A stretch of 64,000 bases of DNA from Paenibacillus thiaminolyticus (GTDB lineage: Bacteria > Bacillota > Bacilli > Paenibacillales > Paenibacillaceae), in NCBI RefSeq assembly GCF_007066085.1, contig NZ_CP041405.1, forward strand, positions 4,543,001-4,607,000, given 5' to 3'. Below the pieces are notes generated by a model that was not told where the DNA came from, did not search any database, and saw only the letters and a program-made list of their open reading frames with translations. The first letter of the stretch is position 1; each line of letters starts with the position of its first letter. Both the position numbers and the translations under genes were made by a program. This document shows positions 26,281 through 35,207 of this stretch, piece after piece.

Positions 26281-27285
26281 CTATTTATACTTAATTCTCG
26301 GATCGATGGCTGCATACAACAAATCGACGAGCAGATTAATCATAATAAAGATGAACGCAATGACTAAAATTCCAGATTGAATCACCGGATAATCGCGGTA
26401 ATTAATCGCATTGTAAATATAGGTGCCAATTCCCGGCCAACCGAATATGGTCTCCGTTAAAATCGCCCCTCCGAGCAGCATGCCTGTCTGCAGACCGATG
26501 ACCGTCACAACGGGGATTAACGCGTTTTTCAAAGAATGCTTATACACAACCCAGAACATTCTCATTCCTTTTGCACGAACGGTGCGGATAAAATCGGAAC
26601 GCATCACCTCAAGCATGGAGGATCTTGTCATGCGGGCGATAATCGCCATGGGAATCGTGGCTAATGCAATACCAGGCAAGATTAAGTGACGGATCACCTC
26701 GATAAATTGATCAAATCTTCGATGTAACAACGAATCAATTAAATATAAATTCGTGATTGCCTCCACGGGATCCCGTATATTATCACGCCCGGTCGTCGGC
26801 AAAAGATCCCACTTCAGCGCGACGATGTATTGTTCCATCAAGCCAAGCCAAAAAATAGGCATCGATACGCCGATAAGCGCGATAATCATGGCAATATAAT
26901 CGAACCATGAGTTTTGGAACCAAGCTGAAATAATCCCGGCATTGACACCGACGATAATTGCAATAATCATAGCAATGATGGCAAGTTCAATCGTTGCTGC
27001 TAGATAGGGCCAAATTTCCTCTGCGACCGGAGTTCTTGTTTTAATAGATACACCCAAATTTCCTGTAAATAACCCGCCTAAATATTCGAAAAATTGGATG
27101 TACCATGGCTGATCTAAGCCTAATTCCTTGGTAAGTGCCGCTACAGAATCCTTTGTCGCCTGCTGGCCGAGAATCAGCTGTGCCGGGTTGCCTGGAATGG
27201 CTCGAATCATCATGAACACGATAAACGCCATTCCAAGAAGCACGGGAATTAAGGCTCCCAGCCGTTTCATTGTGAAAGATAACAA
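26281..27285 (-). CDS. Peptide ABC transporter permease, DppB type
   Basis: 334 residues, six membrane segments. It starts FTMKRLGALIPVLLGMAFIV; the EAA loop is SDFIRTVRAKGMRMFWVVYK, and ETIFGWPGIGTYIYNAI is the typical late motif. It carries an insertion near residue 185 (DPVEAITNLYLIDSLLHRRF), as seen in some DppB proteins. A hairpin with a T-run separates it from the binding-protein gene, which may lower permease expression relative to the binding protein. Confidence 0.92.
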   Translation of the reverse strand: MLSFTMKRLGALIPVLLGMAFIVFMMIRAIPGNPAQLILGQQATKDSVAALTKELGLDQPWYIQFFEYLGGLFTGNLGVSIKTRTPVAEEIWPYLAATIELAIIAMIIAIIVGVNAGIISAWFQNSWFDYIAMIIALIGVSMPIFWLGLMEQYIVALKWDLLPTTGRDNIRDPVEAITNLYLIDSLLHRRFDQFIEVIRHLILPGIALATIPMAIIARMTRSSMLEVMRSDFIRTVRAKGMRMFWVVYKHSLKNALIPVVTVIGLQTGMLLGGAILTETIFGWPGIGTYIYNAINYRDYPVIQSGILVIAFIFIMINLLVDLLYAAIDPRIKYK

Positions 27286-27315
27286 ATCTGTTCACCTCTT
27301 TTTCAAGCTGCTTGT

Positions 27316-27352
27316 AAAAAATGAGGAGCATGATCCCGCCATACTCCTCATT
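27316..27352 (-). terminator. Partial terminator between binding protein and permease genes
   Basis: On the minus strand AATGAGGAG pairs perfectly with CTCCTCATT, followed by TTTTAC. It is intra-operonic, so an attenuating role is likely. Confidence 0.75.
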
Positions 27353-27402
27353 GTCCATGCGATGATCAGAATGCGCCCAATCCGGGCATCCCTCGCTGCC
27401 GA

Positions 27403-28998
27403 TTATTTGATCGATACGTTCGTAAAGGCTTGAGATCCCGTTGGATGCGGGAAAAATCCTTGAATTTCTTTAATCCCTGCTAGCTGAGGTTTGGAGTGAG
27501 CCAGTGGAACCCAAGGCGCTTCCTCATGAATAATTTCCTGTGCTTTTTTGTACAGCTCATTACGTTTGTCTTCATCCGGGTTGGATTGCGCTTCGATCAG
27601 GATATCATGCACTTCGTCATTGCTGTAACGCGAGTAGTTGTTCGATCCGATATTGTCTTTATCCAATAAGGTATAGATGAAGTTATCCGCATCTCCATTA
27701 TCCCCGGTCCAGCCAAGCATAAAGGTAGGAGCTTCTCCAGCTTGAACCTTCTCTAAGTAAGTCCCCCAGTCAAACGTTACGATATTTGCTTTAATGTTGA
27801 CTTCCTTCAAAGCAGCTTGAATCGCTACGGCTACTTTTTGGCCATCCGGCATATAAGGTCTCGCAACAGGCATAGCCCACAGGTCCATTTCGAAGCCGTT
27901 CTCCAATCCGGCCGCTTTTAATAATGCTTTTGCTTTCTCAACGCTATATTCATAGTCGACGATATCGTCATTATAACCGCTGACAGATGGCGGCATCGGG
28001 TTTTTGGCAGGTTCCGCCGTTCCTTCGTAAAAGTTAGCAATCAAAGCTTCTTTGTTAATGAGATGGCTGATTGCCTGACGGACTTCTTTTTTATCAAAAG
28101 GGGCCATTTCCGTATTGAAACCAAAGTAACCTACGTTCATCGACGGTCTTTCGAATATTTGTAATTTGCTGTTTCCTTTGACTTGACCGAGATCGCTAGG
28201 GTTTAGGCCATCCATCAAATCAAGCTCGCCTTTCATCAAGGCATTAAGCCGGGCGGAGTTGTCAGCAATGACTTTGAACTTGACGCCGTCTAACTTAGGC
28301 AGGCCGGCTTGCCAGTAATCTTCATTCTTAACCAGCTCGATCGTGTCATTTGCTTTCCATGATTTGAACTTGAACGGACCTGTTCCAACCGGGTTTTTCG
28401 TGAAATCATCCCCATGTTCCTCTAGGGCATGAGGGCTGGCAATCGCAAACATGGTCATTGCCAAGTTTTTCAAAAATGGCGCTTGCGGACGATTCAATGT
28501 GAACACAACGGTATGCTCGGCTTCCGCTTTTACCTCTTTAATGACATGGCCGGGATCTCCTTCAAATCCGCCAAACATGGAAGAATAATAGGCAAATTTT
28601 GCTTCGTCTTTACTTTGGGCCCAACGTTGGAAGTTGGTTACGACAGCTTCCGCGTTGAAGTCCGTTCCATCGTGAAACTTTACGCCTTTCCGCAGGTGAA
28701 ACGTATACGTCAAGCCATCCTCAGTAACTTCCCACTTTTCTGCAAGTCCTGGTTCGATCTCCGTATTTTCTGTTTTATACCTTACAAGTGTTTCATAAAT
28801 TTGCTGGGTAACAATAAATGTTTCACCTTCTGTGGTGATGGCCGGATCAAGCGCCGTGGAATCTGCTCCTCTTCCATAGATTAATGTTCCGCCGCTTTCC
28901 GATTCATTGCCATTACTTTGTGTCCCGTTGTTGCATCCAGCGAGCACAACAGACAGGATTAGCATACAAGTTAATAGTAGCCAACTCATTTTCTTCAT
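27403..28998 (-). CDS. Peptide ABC transporter substrate-binding lipoprotein
   Basis: 531 residues, SBP_bac_5 family. Lipobox VVLAGC at ~21. Family markers: LIYGRGADSTALDPAITTEG, LAEKWEVTEDGLTYTFHLRK, KNPVGTGPFKFKSW, and late APWVPLAHSKPQLAG. It resembles dipeptide/glutathione-type binding proteins, but the ligand cannot be deduced. The gene lies between the two ATPase genes and the two permease genes, with a 27-base gap from the upstream ATPase. Confidence 0.93.
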   Translation of the reverse strand: MKKMSWLLLTCMLILSVVLAGCNNGTQSNGNESESGGTLIYGRGADSTALDPAITTEGETFIVTQQIYETLVRYKTENTEIEPGLAEKWEVTEDGLTYTFHLRKGVKFHDGTDFNAEAVVTNFQRWAQSKDEAKFAYYSSMFGGFEGDPGHVIKEVKAEAEHTVVFTLNRPQAPFLKNLAMTMFAIASPHALEEHGDDFTKNPVGTGPFKFKSWKANDTIELVKNEDYWQAGLPKLDGVKFKVIADNSARLNALMKGELDLMDGLNPSDLGQVKGNSKLQIFERPSMNVGYFGFNTEMAPFDKKEVRQAISHLINKEALIANFYEGTAEPAKNPMPPSVSGYNDDIVDYEYSVEKAKALLKAAGLENGFEMDLWAMPVARPYMPDGQKVAVAIQAALKEVNIKANIVTFDWGTYLEKVQAGEAPTFMLGWTGDNGDADNFIYTLLDKDNIGSNNYSRYSNDEVHDILIEAQSNPDEDKRNELYKKAQEIIHEEAPWVPLAHSKPQLAGIKEIQGFFPHPTGSQAFTNVSIK

Positions 28999-29025
28999 AA
29001 TATCCCCCCATTAGTGTAATCGTTT

Positions 29026-30015
29026 TCAATTTATGTCTACGCGGACTTGTTCGTATAAGTGACAAGCCACGTAATGACCTGGTTCCATTGCACTTAGCTG
29101 CGGGCGGGCAGCCGAACACGGTTCAAATGCCTTCGGACATCGGGTATGAAATGGACACCCCGCAGGCGGGTTAACCGGACTTGGCACATCACCCTCCAGA
29201 ATAATTCTGTCCCTCCGGAAGGTAACATCCGCAATAGGAACGGCTGATAATAACGCTTGTGTATAGGGATGAAGCGGCTTGTCGTATAAATCTTCCGTAT
29301 CCGATAATTCCACCAGCTGACCCAAGTACATCACGCCTACCCGATCGCTGATATGGCGAACAACGCCTAAGTCATGCGCGATGAACAGATAGGTGAGCTT
29401 ATATTCTTGCTGCAGATCCTGAAGAAGATTCAGTACCTGCGACTGGATCGATACGTCCAGCGCGGATACAGGCTCATCGGCGATAATAAGCTTCGGGTGA
29501 ATAGCAAGTGCCCTTGCTATTCCGATTCGCTGCCGTTGTCCGCCGCTGAACTGGTGAGGGTAACGGGATGCGTGGTAGCTGCTTAGGCCAACGACATCCA
29601 ATAATTCCTTTACTTTTCGTTGTCGTTCCGACTTGTCCCTTACGCCATGAACAATGAGCGGTTCCTCCAGGATTTTGCCGATCGTATGACGAGGGTTTAA
29701 GGAGGCAAAGGGATCTTGAAAGACCATTTGCATGTTCCTGCGCATCTTTCTCAGTTCATTGCCAGACAGCTTCGTAATATCCTGTCCTTCGAAATAAATG
29801 CTTCCTTCGCTCGGTTCAAGAAGTCTGAGCAGCATTCTTCCCGTTGTGGACTTTCCGCAGCCGCTCTCTCCGACAAGCCCGAGAGTTTCCCCCTTGTTGA
29901 TGTGAAAGGATACACCATCCACGGCTTTTACAGCGCCTACTGTTTTCCCCAGAGGGCCTCCTTTTATCGGAAAATGCATTTTCAAATTTTCAACCTGAAC
30001 TAATGGTTGGGTCAT
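29026..30015 (-). CDS. Peptide ABC transporter ATPase, DppF/OppF type
   Basis: 329 residues. Walker [12 protein letters not shown], signature [15 protein letters not shown], Walker [14 protein letters not shown], and a C-terminal oligopeptide-transporter tail with [17 protein letters not shown], whose cysteines often hold an Fe-S cluster in this family. It forms a heterodimer with the DppD-type protein encoded upstream, which it overlaps by 26 bases. The start follows AAAGGAG. Confidence 0.94.
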   Translation of the reverse strand: MTQPLVQVENLKMHFPIKGGPLGKTVGAVKAVDGVSFHINKGETLGLVGESGCGKSTTGRMLLRLLEPSEGSIYFEGQDITKLSGNELRKMRRNMQMVFQDPFASLNPRHTIGKILEEPLIVHGVRDKSERQRKVKELLDVVGLSSYHASRYPHQFSGGQRQRIGIARALAIHPKLIIADEPVSALDVSIQSQVLNLLQDLQQEYKLTYLFIAHDLGVVRHISDRVGVMYLGQLVELSDTEDLYDKPLHPYTQALLSAVPIADVTFRRDRIILEGDVPSPVNPPAGCPFHTRCPKAFEPCSAARPQLSAMEPGHYVACHLYEQVRVDIN

Positions 30016-31000
30016 GGATGTTGGCTCCTTTCCCGTCTTCGTATAACCAACAACTCACCTTTTGTCCATTGTCGAAGCTCTGTAATAAGGGTTCTTCACT
30101 TACGCATCGTTCCGTTGCATGGGTGCAGCGCGGCGCAAAAGAACAGCCTTGTCTGTGAGATCCCGGCTTCGGAACCTGACCTGGTATCGAATAGAGTCTT
30201 TCCTTTTTCACCCGCATGTCTGGAACAGATTGGATGAGACCGATGGTGTATGGATGCTTGGGGTGTTGGAAAATCGTTCGGACATCGCCTTCTTCCACAA
30301 TCTTGCCGGCATACATAACGACCATTCGCTGGCACATTTCCGCCACAACGCCTAAATCATGCGTAATCATCATAATCGCCGTCTTTGTTTCCTGATTTAG
30401 TTTCTTCATCAGCTCGAGGATTTGGGCTTGAATCGTCACATCCAACGCGGTAGTCGGTTCATCTGCGATAAGCAGTTCGGGTTCACACATCATGGCCATG
30501 GCGATCATGACCCTCTGCCTCATACCGCCGGAGAGCTGATGCGGATATTCATTGATTAAGGCTTCGGCTCTGCCGAGTCCTACCAGCTTCATCATTTCTA
30601 TCGCTCTCGCCTTAGCTCGTTTTTTATCTGCTTTTTTATGTATCCTCAGCGATTCGGTTAATTGCTCTCCGATTGTAAATAAAGGGTTCAGGCTGGTCAT
30701 TGGCTCTTGGAATATCATCGCAATTTGATTACCGCGAATTTTCCGCATCTTCGCTTCCGATAATAGGGGGAGTTTTTCTCCTTTAAAATGAATATCTCCG
30801 CTAACTGTTCCAGTCATTGCAGGGATCAGTCCCATAATCGATAAGGATGTTACACTCTTCCCGCATCCGGACTCTCCGACAATCCCCAACACCTCACCGG
30901 GATGAATATGAAAACTAACCGAATGGACAACGGGAACGGCACCGTCATCCGTGTGGAAGCTTATACTAAGCTTCTTGGCTTCAATAATTGGAGATACCAA
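29990..31000 (-). CDS. Peptide ABC transporter ATPase, DppD/OppD type
   Basis: 336 residues from the TTG start. Walker [12 protein letters not shown], signature [15 protein letters not shown], Walker [16 protein letters not shown], tail [18 protein letters not shown]. The TTG at 31000 lies 5 bases after GGAGGAG; the longer frame from 31036 has no ribosome-binding site. It is the first gene of the operon. The region upstream (31001-31151) is very AT-rich, but no promoter could be fixed with confidence. Confidence 0.93.
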   Translation of the reverse strand: MVSPIIEAKKLSISFHTDDGAVPVVHSVSFHIHPGEVLGIVGESGCGKSVTSLSIMGLIPAMTGTVSGDIHFKGEKLPLLSEAKMRKIRGNQIAMIFQEPMTSLNPLFTIGEQLTESLRIHKKADKKRAKARAIEMMKLVGLGRAEALINEYPHQLSGGMRQRVMIAMAMMCEPELLIADEPTTALDVTIQAQILELMKKLNQETKTAIMMITHDLGVVAEMCQRMVVMYAGKIVEEGDVRTIFQHPKHPYTIGLIQSVPDMRVKKERLYSIPGQVPKPGSHRQGCSFAPRCTHATERCVSEEPLLQSFDNGQKVSCWLYEDGKGANIHDPTISSG

Positions 31001-31151
31001 GCATTCTCCTCCTCTTGAACATGTGATTAATGACATCTATGACCTAATTTACATATAATGTCTAATCAACTAATATAATAATATTAAATACCAGATCATG
31101 GATCTTTAACTAAATTCAGCGCTACCAATCATTGTTTTAAGGAAGTGAATC

Positions 31152-31235
31152 ATGAAGAATATTCGGGAGCGCCTAAGCAGATTAGGATGTTCTACTCAAG
31201 GCGATATTCCAGCCGTTGGCTGGAACATTATCTGA
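31152..31235 (+). CDS. Candidate small ORF, 27 residues
   Basis: Too short for routine gene finding. The ATG at 31152 follows AAGGAAG by 8 bases and encodes a peptide beginning MKNIRERLSRLGCS and ending IPAVGWNII. It is not a predicted secreted peptide. The 3' part contains a hairpin (TTCCAGCC / GGCTGGAA). It lies divergently beside a peptide importer, which makes a signalling peptide conceivable, but nothing else supports that. No family is recognised. Confidence 0.3.
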   Translation: MKNIRERLSRLGCSTQGDIPAVGWNII

Positions 31236-31459
31236 TATTCTGTGGGGGACATCGAAGAAGTATTTGCTAGGTTTTTACTTATATTCATAGGATTAATAGT
31301 AATTATTGCATTTTTCTGAAAGATTGACAATCTTTATTTTTGATATTTTTAAATTAAATTGTCCGGATCGATCGTATGATTCTGGCACTAGAGGTGAGCG
31401 GCGAATTGCTGGAACGTTGTTTCCTGGAAAAATAGTTTGTCATGGGTACAATATTTGGG

Positions 31460-31488
31460 TTGACATATATATCCAAACAAACTATATT
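31460..31488 (+). promoter_or_regulatory. Strong sigma-A promoter for the small secreted protein
   Basis: TTGACA (31460-31465), exactly 17 bases, then TATATT (31483-31488). One of the best promoter matches in the window, 40 bases upstream of the start codon. Confidence 0.8.
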
Positions 31489-31527
31489 GATAGTGCATAA
31501 TCACAAAATATGGTAGAGAGGTGTTTA

Positions 31528-31836
31528 ATGAGTATGAAGAAGATTGTTGCTATATCAGTACTGTCGTTATCATTATTGGCTGTTTCATTCTCTGGTGCGT
31601 CTACTGTTTTAGCTGCCTCATCTATTCCAAAGTCTCCAATTACCACCCTTGCAAAACAGAAGTTTGTTACTGTTAAGAAATATTATAAAACAGGGGAGTC
31701 AATACGTACCCAAATTACTTATGCGGAAAATGGATGGTATGGAAAACTAACCTTAGCCAAACCTCCGGTAGAGATAACGAAAGGACATTGGGAAGCGACT
31801 TATAGTGGAACTGTATATTATGACCATGAAAGTTAA
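31528..31836 (+). CDS. Small secreted protein of unknown function
   Basis: About 102 residues. A clear signal peptide (MKKIVAISVLSLSLLAVSFS, likely cleaved at VLA-AS) leaves ~70 residues rich in Lys, Tyr and Thr, with GWYGKLTLAKPPVEI and GHWEATYSGTVYY. There is no cysteine and no lipobox. The ATG at 31528 or the one at 31534 can be the start behind GAGAGGTG. A consensus promoter before it and a strong terminator after it show a stand-alone, probably well-expressed gene. Base composition is lower in GC than its neighbours, suggesting transfer. The family is not recognised; a small antimicrobial or surface protein is possible. Confidence 0.7.
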   Translation: MSMKKIVAISVLSLSLLAVSFSGASTVLAASSIPKSPITTLAKQKFVTVKKYYKTGESIRTQITYAENGWYGKLTLAKPPVEITKGHWEATYSGTVYYDHES

Positions 31837-31865
31837 ATAAAATAACCGGAAGCCCTGGTGAAAAA

Positions 31866-31898
31866 GAGCTCCGCTAGCCCGCTAGCGGGGCTTTTTTT
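31866..31898 (+). terminator. Terminator of the small secreted protein gene
   Basis: AGCTCCGCTAGC pairs with GCTAGCGGGGCT (one G-U), followed by TTTTTTTAT. Confidence 0.92.
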
Positions 31899-31974
31899 AT
31901 GATGAGGACACAGTGACAATAAAAGTTGCGCTTGCCCCATGGATACCACAAGCCCTGCTCCTTCAGCGTTTTTT

Positions 31975-32027
31975 TAATCCACAGTTTACCCACGGTATAT
32001 CCACATCTTATCCTCAACTTATCCACA
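31975..32027. promoter_or_regulatory. Cluster of DnaA-box-like 9-mers
   Basis: Four 9-mers in the same orientation within 53 bases: TAATCCACA (31975), ATATCCACA (31997), TTATCCTCA (32008) and a perfect TTATCCACA (32019). The other three each differ from TTATCCACA at one base. The surrounding ~350 bases (31900-32260) hold no credible gene. Whether DnaA binds here is unknown; no replication gene is nearby. Confidence 0.5.
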
Positions 32028-32279
32028 TGACAGTTCTGGGGGACAGTTTGGGGACAGACTCAACGCTAATACATAGAATGAAGGGAATCAGATTCCAGGC
32101 AGAAAAGAAAGAACCCTTGATATACAAGGGGTTAAAGCATGTAGTACACTGTATTTCAAGCAAAACATCTATGCCCCTTTTCCCCGGAGCAATTATCATG
32201 ATCACCTAGCAGGTTACCCAGATGTGACTCCCGTAATATAAGCACATAGGTTAAACAGTTCATAGGAGGAAATGAAGGC

Positions 32280-32705
32280 ATGACGACGGAAGTAAGATTG
32301 GCCACGATTGACGACGCGGAGGCGCTCTCCAGATTGAATCAAGCCTTTAACGGCGGGGAGCGGCGGCCCGTATCAGAGATTATCGAGAGCATGAACAAGA
32401 GCGGCGAATTCATTGCGGTTGCGACCATGAACGGGAAAGTGGCCGGCTTTGCCTGCGCGCAACGTTTTGCATCGTTTTGTTACCGGGAAGCGCAAGGTGA
32501 AATTACGGAAATGTATGTGGAACCTTCGGCCCGGAGAAAGGGATTGGCCGTCTCAATGATCTCATTACTCGAGGAAAAGTTGGCAGCGCATGGGGTGAAG
32601 AATATAAAGATATTAACAGGCAGCGATAACGATGCCGCCATTAATACCTATGAACGCTGCGGCTATGTACAGGATGATGAGCTTCTTTTGCAAAAAGAGA
32701 TGTAG
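32280..32705 (+). CDS. GNAT-family N-acetyltransferase
   Basis: 141 residues, a single GNAT domain. The acetyl-CoA loop is EMYVEPSARRKGLAVSMISL, and the C-terminal motif B is AINTYERCGYVQDDELL. The substrate is unknown. The start lies 9 bases after AGGAGGA. It sits alone between the DnaA-box-like region and a degraded gene. Confidence 0.9.
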   Translation: MTTEVRLATIDDAEALSRLNQAFNGGERRPVSEIIESMNKSGEFIAVATMNGKVAGFACAQRFASFCYREAQGEITEMYVEPSARRKGLAVSMISLLEEKLAAHGVKNIKILTGSDNDAAINTYERCGYVQDDELLLQKEM

Positions 32706-32772
32706 GCGGGTTGATAGGGGGACTGGAAATTGACAGAGTGTACATTATTCAGGGATGATTTTGTCATAATCA

Positions 32773-32991
32773 CCGTCCTGGGAAGAAATCTATCACACTG
32801 ATAGGGAGAGAGGGCAGGATTTTAAAGAGGCGCAGGCAACGTATGAAATCATGTATGAAACATATCAACGGCTTGAATATGAACTGGTGGTCGTACCCAA
32901 AGTGGCGGTTGAACAGAGGGTGGAGTTTGTTCTAAAGCATACTCGTTCAGGCTTGACTGGCGTCGACCCCAAGAACGGTAATCGGAAATAG
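32773..32991 (+). pseudogene. C-terminal remnant of a predicted AAA-type ATPase/kinase
   Basis: The + strand frame ending at TAG 32989-32991 reads PSWEEIYHTDRERGQDFKEA, then ATYEIMYETYQRLEYELVVV and PKVAVEQRVEFVL. This resembles the C-terminus of a small predicted ATPase family (COG3911 type: PPWxEIYxTDxERxQxF...YxxLGYELxxxP). A stop at 32767-32769 and a shift of frame just before (DDFVIIT in another frame) show the N-terminal part is lost or broken. It keeps a natural stop and a terminator. The minus-strand lipoprotein frame overlaps it. Confidence 0.6.
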
Positions 32992-33887
32992 ATGAAAGAA
33001 AGCCATTTCGAGGGGAAGACTTCTCGATAATGGCTTTTTGTCAACGATGGGGACGATGGCTGAATCATGTGACAGGGTAAGAAATTACGGAACTGCACAT
33101 ACAGATTGCCAAGCAGAGTATCCCTATGCTGATAAACTTTGATATAGTCATCTTCATGGGCTACTTGATAGGCAGAATGGTTATCCCTGTGAAAGGGGAC
33201 GACATATACAAACTGTTCTTTGGATATCGTTGCCTCCCGAGTCTGGTATGCAATCATGCTGAATGTTCCATTGAGGGGAACAGGTCCGCTGGAATCTCCT
33301 TGCCAACCGAACCCTTTTCCTTGAAAGAAAGGCATTGATTCGATATTGCCTTGAAACGATGCGTAATCTTCTAAATAGGCAAGTCTGCCATAGGCTCCTA
33401 GAAAAGCATAGGGCAGGTGGTTCAACGTGTCAGGCAACGGGCGCGACCACTCATAGGAACCAATCAGCCTCGCTTCTGTAGGATAGGTTTGCCCGCTGTT
33501 ATCTTCGATGATTAAATATAATGAAAGCCGATATAGTTCGTTCATTTCCTCTTTCGACAACGAATGAAATCGCTCTTTAGCGATGGGAATTAGTTGATTA
33601 TGTTTTTCATCATATGAAAAATAAAACTGTTTCCCTGTCGCCCTGGCCGATTGAATATCTAAAGAAGCCCATTCCTTCCTCAAGAAGGGGCTTACCCCAT
33701 GAAAACTATGGTAAGGATCAAAGGGGGAGGTAAGCTGCTTCTCTTCGATCACATACTGAAATTGATTGTGATAGGATAATATGAATTCATTTACGACATG
33801 TTCTTCTTCCATCCTCGGAGCCCGATTGCAGCTAGCCACCAAAATGATCGAGATAAGGAGCAAAGCAACAATAGGCAAGCGCTGCAT
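32865..33887 (-). CDS. Lipoprotein of unknown function; C-terminus probably a read-through
   Basis: 340 residues as an open frame. The signal sequence ends in the lipobox LVASC, so it should be membrane-anchored outside the cell. The body (FHSLSKEEMNELYRLSLYLI, SYEWSRPLPDTLNHLPYAFL, TREATISKEQFVYVVPFHRD) is not a recognised family. The last ~60 codons run through a strong hairpin (32999-33039) and antisense to the ATPase remnant, so the natural 3' end was probably lost and the frame now ends in foreign sequence. The start follows GAGGTG. Confidence 0.7.
   Translation of the reverse strand: MQRLPIVALLLISIILVASCNRAPRMEEEHVVNEFILSYHNQFQYVIEEKQLTSPFDPYHSFHGVSPFLRKEWASLDIQSARATGKQFYFSYDEKHNQLIPIAKERFHSLSKEEMNELYRLSLYLIIEDNSGQTYPTEARLIGSYEWSRPLPDTLNHLPYAFLGAYGRLAYLEDYASFQGNIESMPFFQGKGFGWQGDSSGPVPLNGTFSMIAYQTREATISKEQFVYVVPFHRDNHSAYQVAHEDDYIKVYQHRDTLLGNLYVQFRNFLPCHMIQPSSPSLTKSHYREVFPSKWLSFIYFRLPFLGSTPVKPERVCFRTNSTLCSTATLGTTTSSYSSR
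32999..33039 (+). terminator. Terminator of the ATPase remnant
   Basis: AAAGCCATTTCGAG pairs with CTCGATAATGGCTTT (small internal mismatch) followed by TTTTTG, starting 8 bases after the remnant's stop codon. Confidence 0.75.
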
Positions 33888-34106
33888 TCTATCACCTCGC
33901 TATCAGTTAAATGGATAATGTTCCTCTCCCTTATCCGACGTTGCCTCGACATAACCTTTATCTATATGTTAATATTCCTCTTTTTTAATAAATCCCTCTT
34001 TATTTTACATTTTACGTTATTTTTCATCGCGCTCGATCCGTACAACCGCATTGCCATTCCGTGTACTGGTGGAAGCCGGGCGGGGGGAAGTAGTACGATG
34101 TTCCTG

Positions 34107-34125
34107 TGATAATGGTTCTCATTGT
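34107..34125 (+). promoter_or_regulatory. Fur box upstream of the siderophore-binding protein gene
   Basis: TGATAATGGTTCTCATTGT fits the inverted-repeat Fur consensus (TGATAAT-N-ATTATCA) in most positions. It lies 37 bases before the start codon, so iron repression of the transport operon is expected. Confidence 0.75.
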
Positions 34126-34161
34126 CGAGCGATAGAGATGAAGAAAAGGGGAAGAGGAAAG

Positions 34162-35157
34162 ATGAGGAATATAGCACGTTTTGCGGTTTTACTTTGCGCC
34201 ATGATGTGGGTGTTGGCTGGATGCGGGAATAGCACTTCACCGGAGGGGGCAGGTAAGGAGCCGGCGGTACAACAGGCTGCGCAGGAGCCACAGCAGACAC
34301 AGCAGCCGGAAGCGGCGGATAGCGGTTCAGCCGCTTCATTCCCGAGAACCGTGGCGCATTTATCAGGCAAGACGGTGATTGAGGCGAAGCCGATGAAGAT
34401 TGCGACGCCATATATCGCGTTCGTCGATTATATGGCCGTGCTCGATGCGTATCCGATTGCAGCGCAAGGGGTAGATACGATCGAACGGAACTTCCCGAAT
34501 CTAAGCCAGCGGATCGCGGGCAAAGATATCATCGATCTCGGGATGGAGGCCGATCTGGAGAGGCTGCTGGCGGTGCAGCCGGATCTGATTATCGCGGCGG
34601 ATGATATGAAGGATCAGTATGAGCGGTTATCGCAGATCGCGCCTACGGTCATTTTCCCGCAAGCGGATGATTGGAGAACGACGCTGAAGCAGATCGCGGA
34701 AGTCATTGGCGAAGAGGAGAAGGCCGAGCAGGTGCTGGCGGAATTCGATCGCAAAAGCGCGGAATACAAGGAGAAGCTGGCATTCCGAAGTGAGGAGCCG
34801 GTTCTGTTCACGATGTACAGCGGCAAGGAAATGTTCGTCATGTGGAATGACGGGCGGTTCGATCCTTTTTATAAGGGACTGGGCTTGAAGCCTGTAGAGG
34901 GGGCGACGGCCAATGGACAGATCTCGCTGGAAAGCTTGGCTGCGTTCAACCCGGATCATTTGTTCGTCATTAACAACTGGCAGAATCCGATCCAGGGAGG
35001 CGTGAAGGAGGCGTTGAAGGACAGCAAGGTGTGGAACAGCATGGATGCGGTGAAGAACAACCGGGTCTATGAATTGACCGATCCGTCCTTGCCCGGGCCG
35101 ATGGCGCTTGCGAAGATTGACGGCATTGAAGAGATTATGAAGGCGTTGGGCAAGTAA
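34162..35157 (+). CDS. Iron-siderophore ABC transporter substrate-binding lipoprotein
   Basis: About 331 residues, FecB/FhuD-type (class III) binding protein. Lipobox VLAGC, then a Gln/Glu/Pro-rich linker, then paired lobes: KPMKIATPYIAFVDYMAVLD, DLERLLAVQPDLIIAADDMK, and ESLAAFNPDHLFVINNWQN. It binds a ferric siderophore or heme-like ligand outside the membrane. The ATG at 34162 is chosen because a purine-rich site (GGGGAAGAGG) precedes it; an ATG at 34138 lacks one. A Fur box is upstream and two exporter-fold ABC genes follow 50 bases downstream. Confidence 0.88.
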   Translation: MRNIARFAVLLCAMMWVLAGCGNSTSPEGAGKEPAVQQAAQEPQQTQQPEAADSGSAASFPRTVAHLSGKTVIEAKPMKIATPYIAFVDYMAVLDAYPIAAQGVDTIERNFPNLSQRIAGKDIIDLGMEADLERLLAVQPDLIIAADDMKDQYERLSQIAPTVIFPQADDWRTTLKQIAEVIGEEEKAEQVLAEFDRKSAEYKEKLAFRSEEPVLFTMYSGKEMFVMWNDGRFDPFYKGLGLKPVEGATANGQISLESLAAFNPDHLFVINNWQNPIQGGVKEALKDSKVWNSMDAVKNNRVYELTDPSLPGPMALAKIDGIEEIMKALGK

Positions 35158-35207
35158 CTTCCAGCCAGCCTTTGTTCGGGTTGCAAGAGAGAAAGGGGAT
35201 GTTCCTC

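Noticed and set aside
31913..32209. 98-residue frame over the DnaA-box-like cluster
   Set aside because: No ribosome-binding site, no domain, and it crosses the repeated boxes; better read as non-coding.
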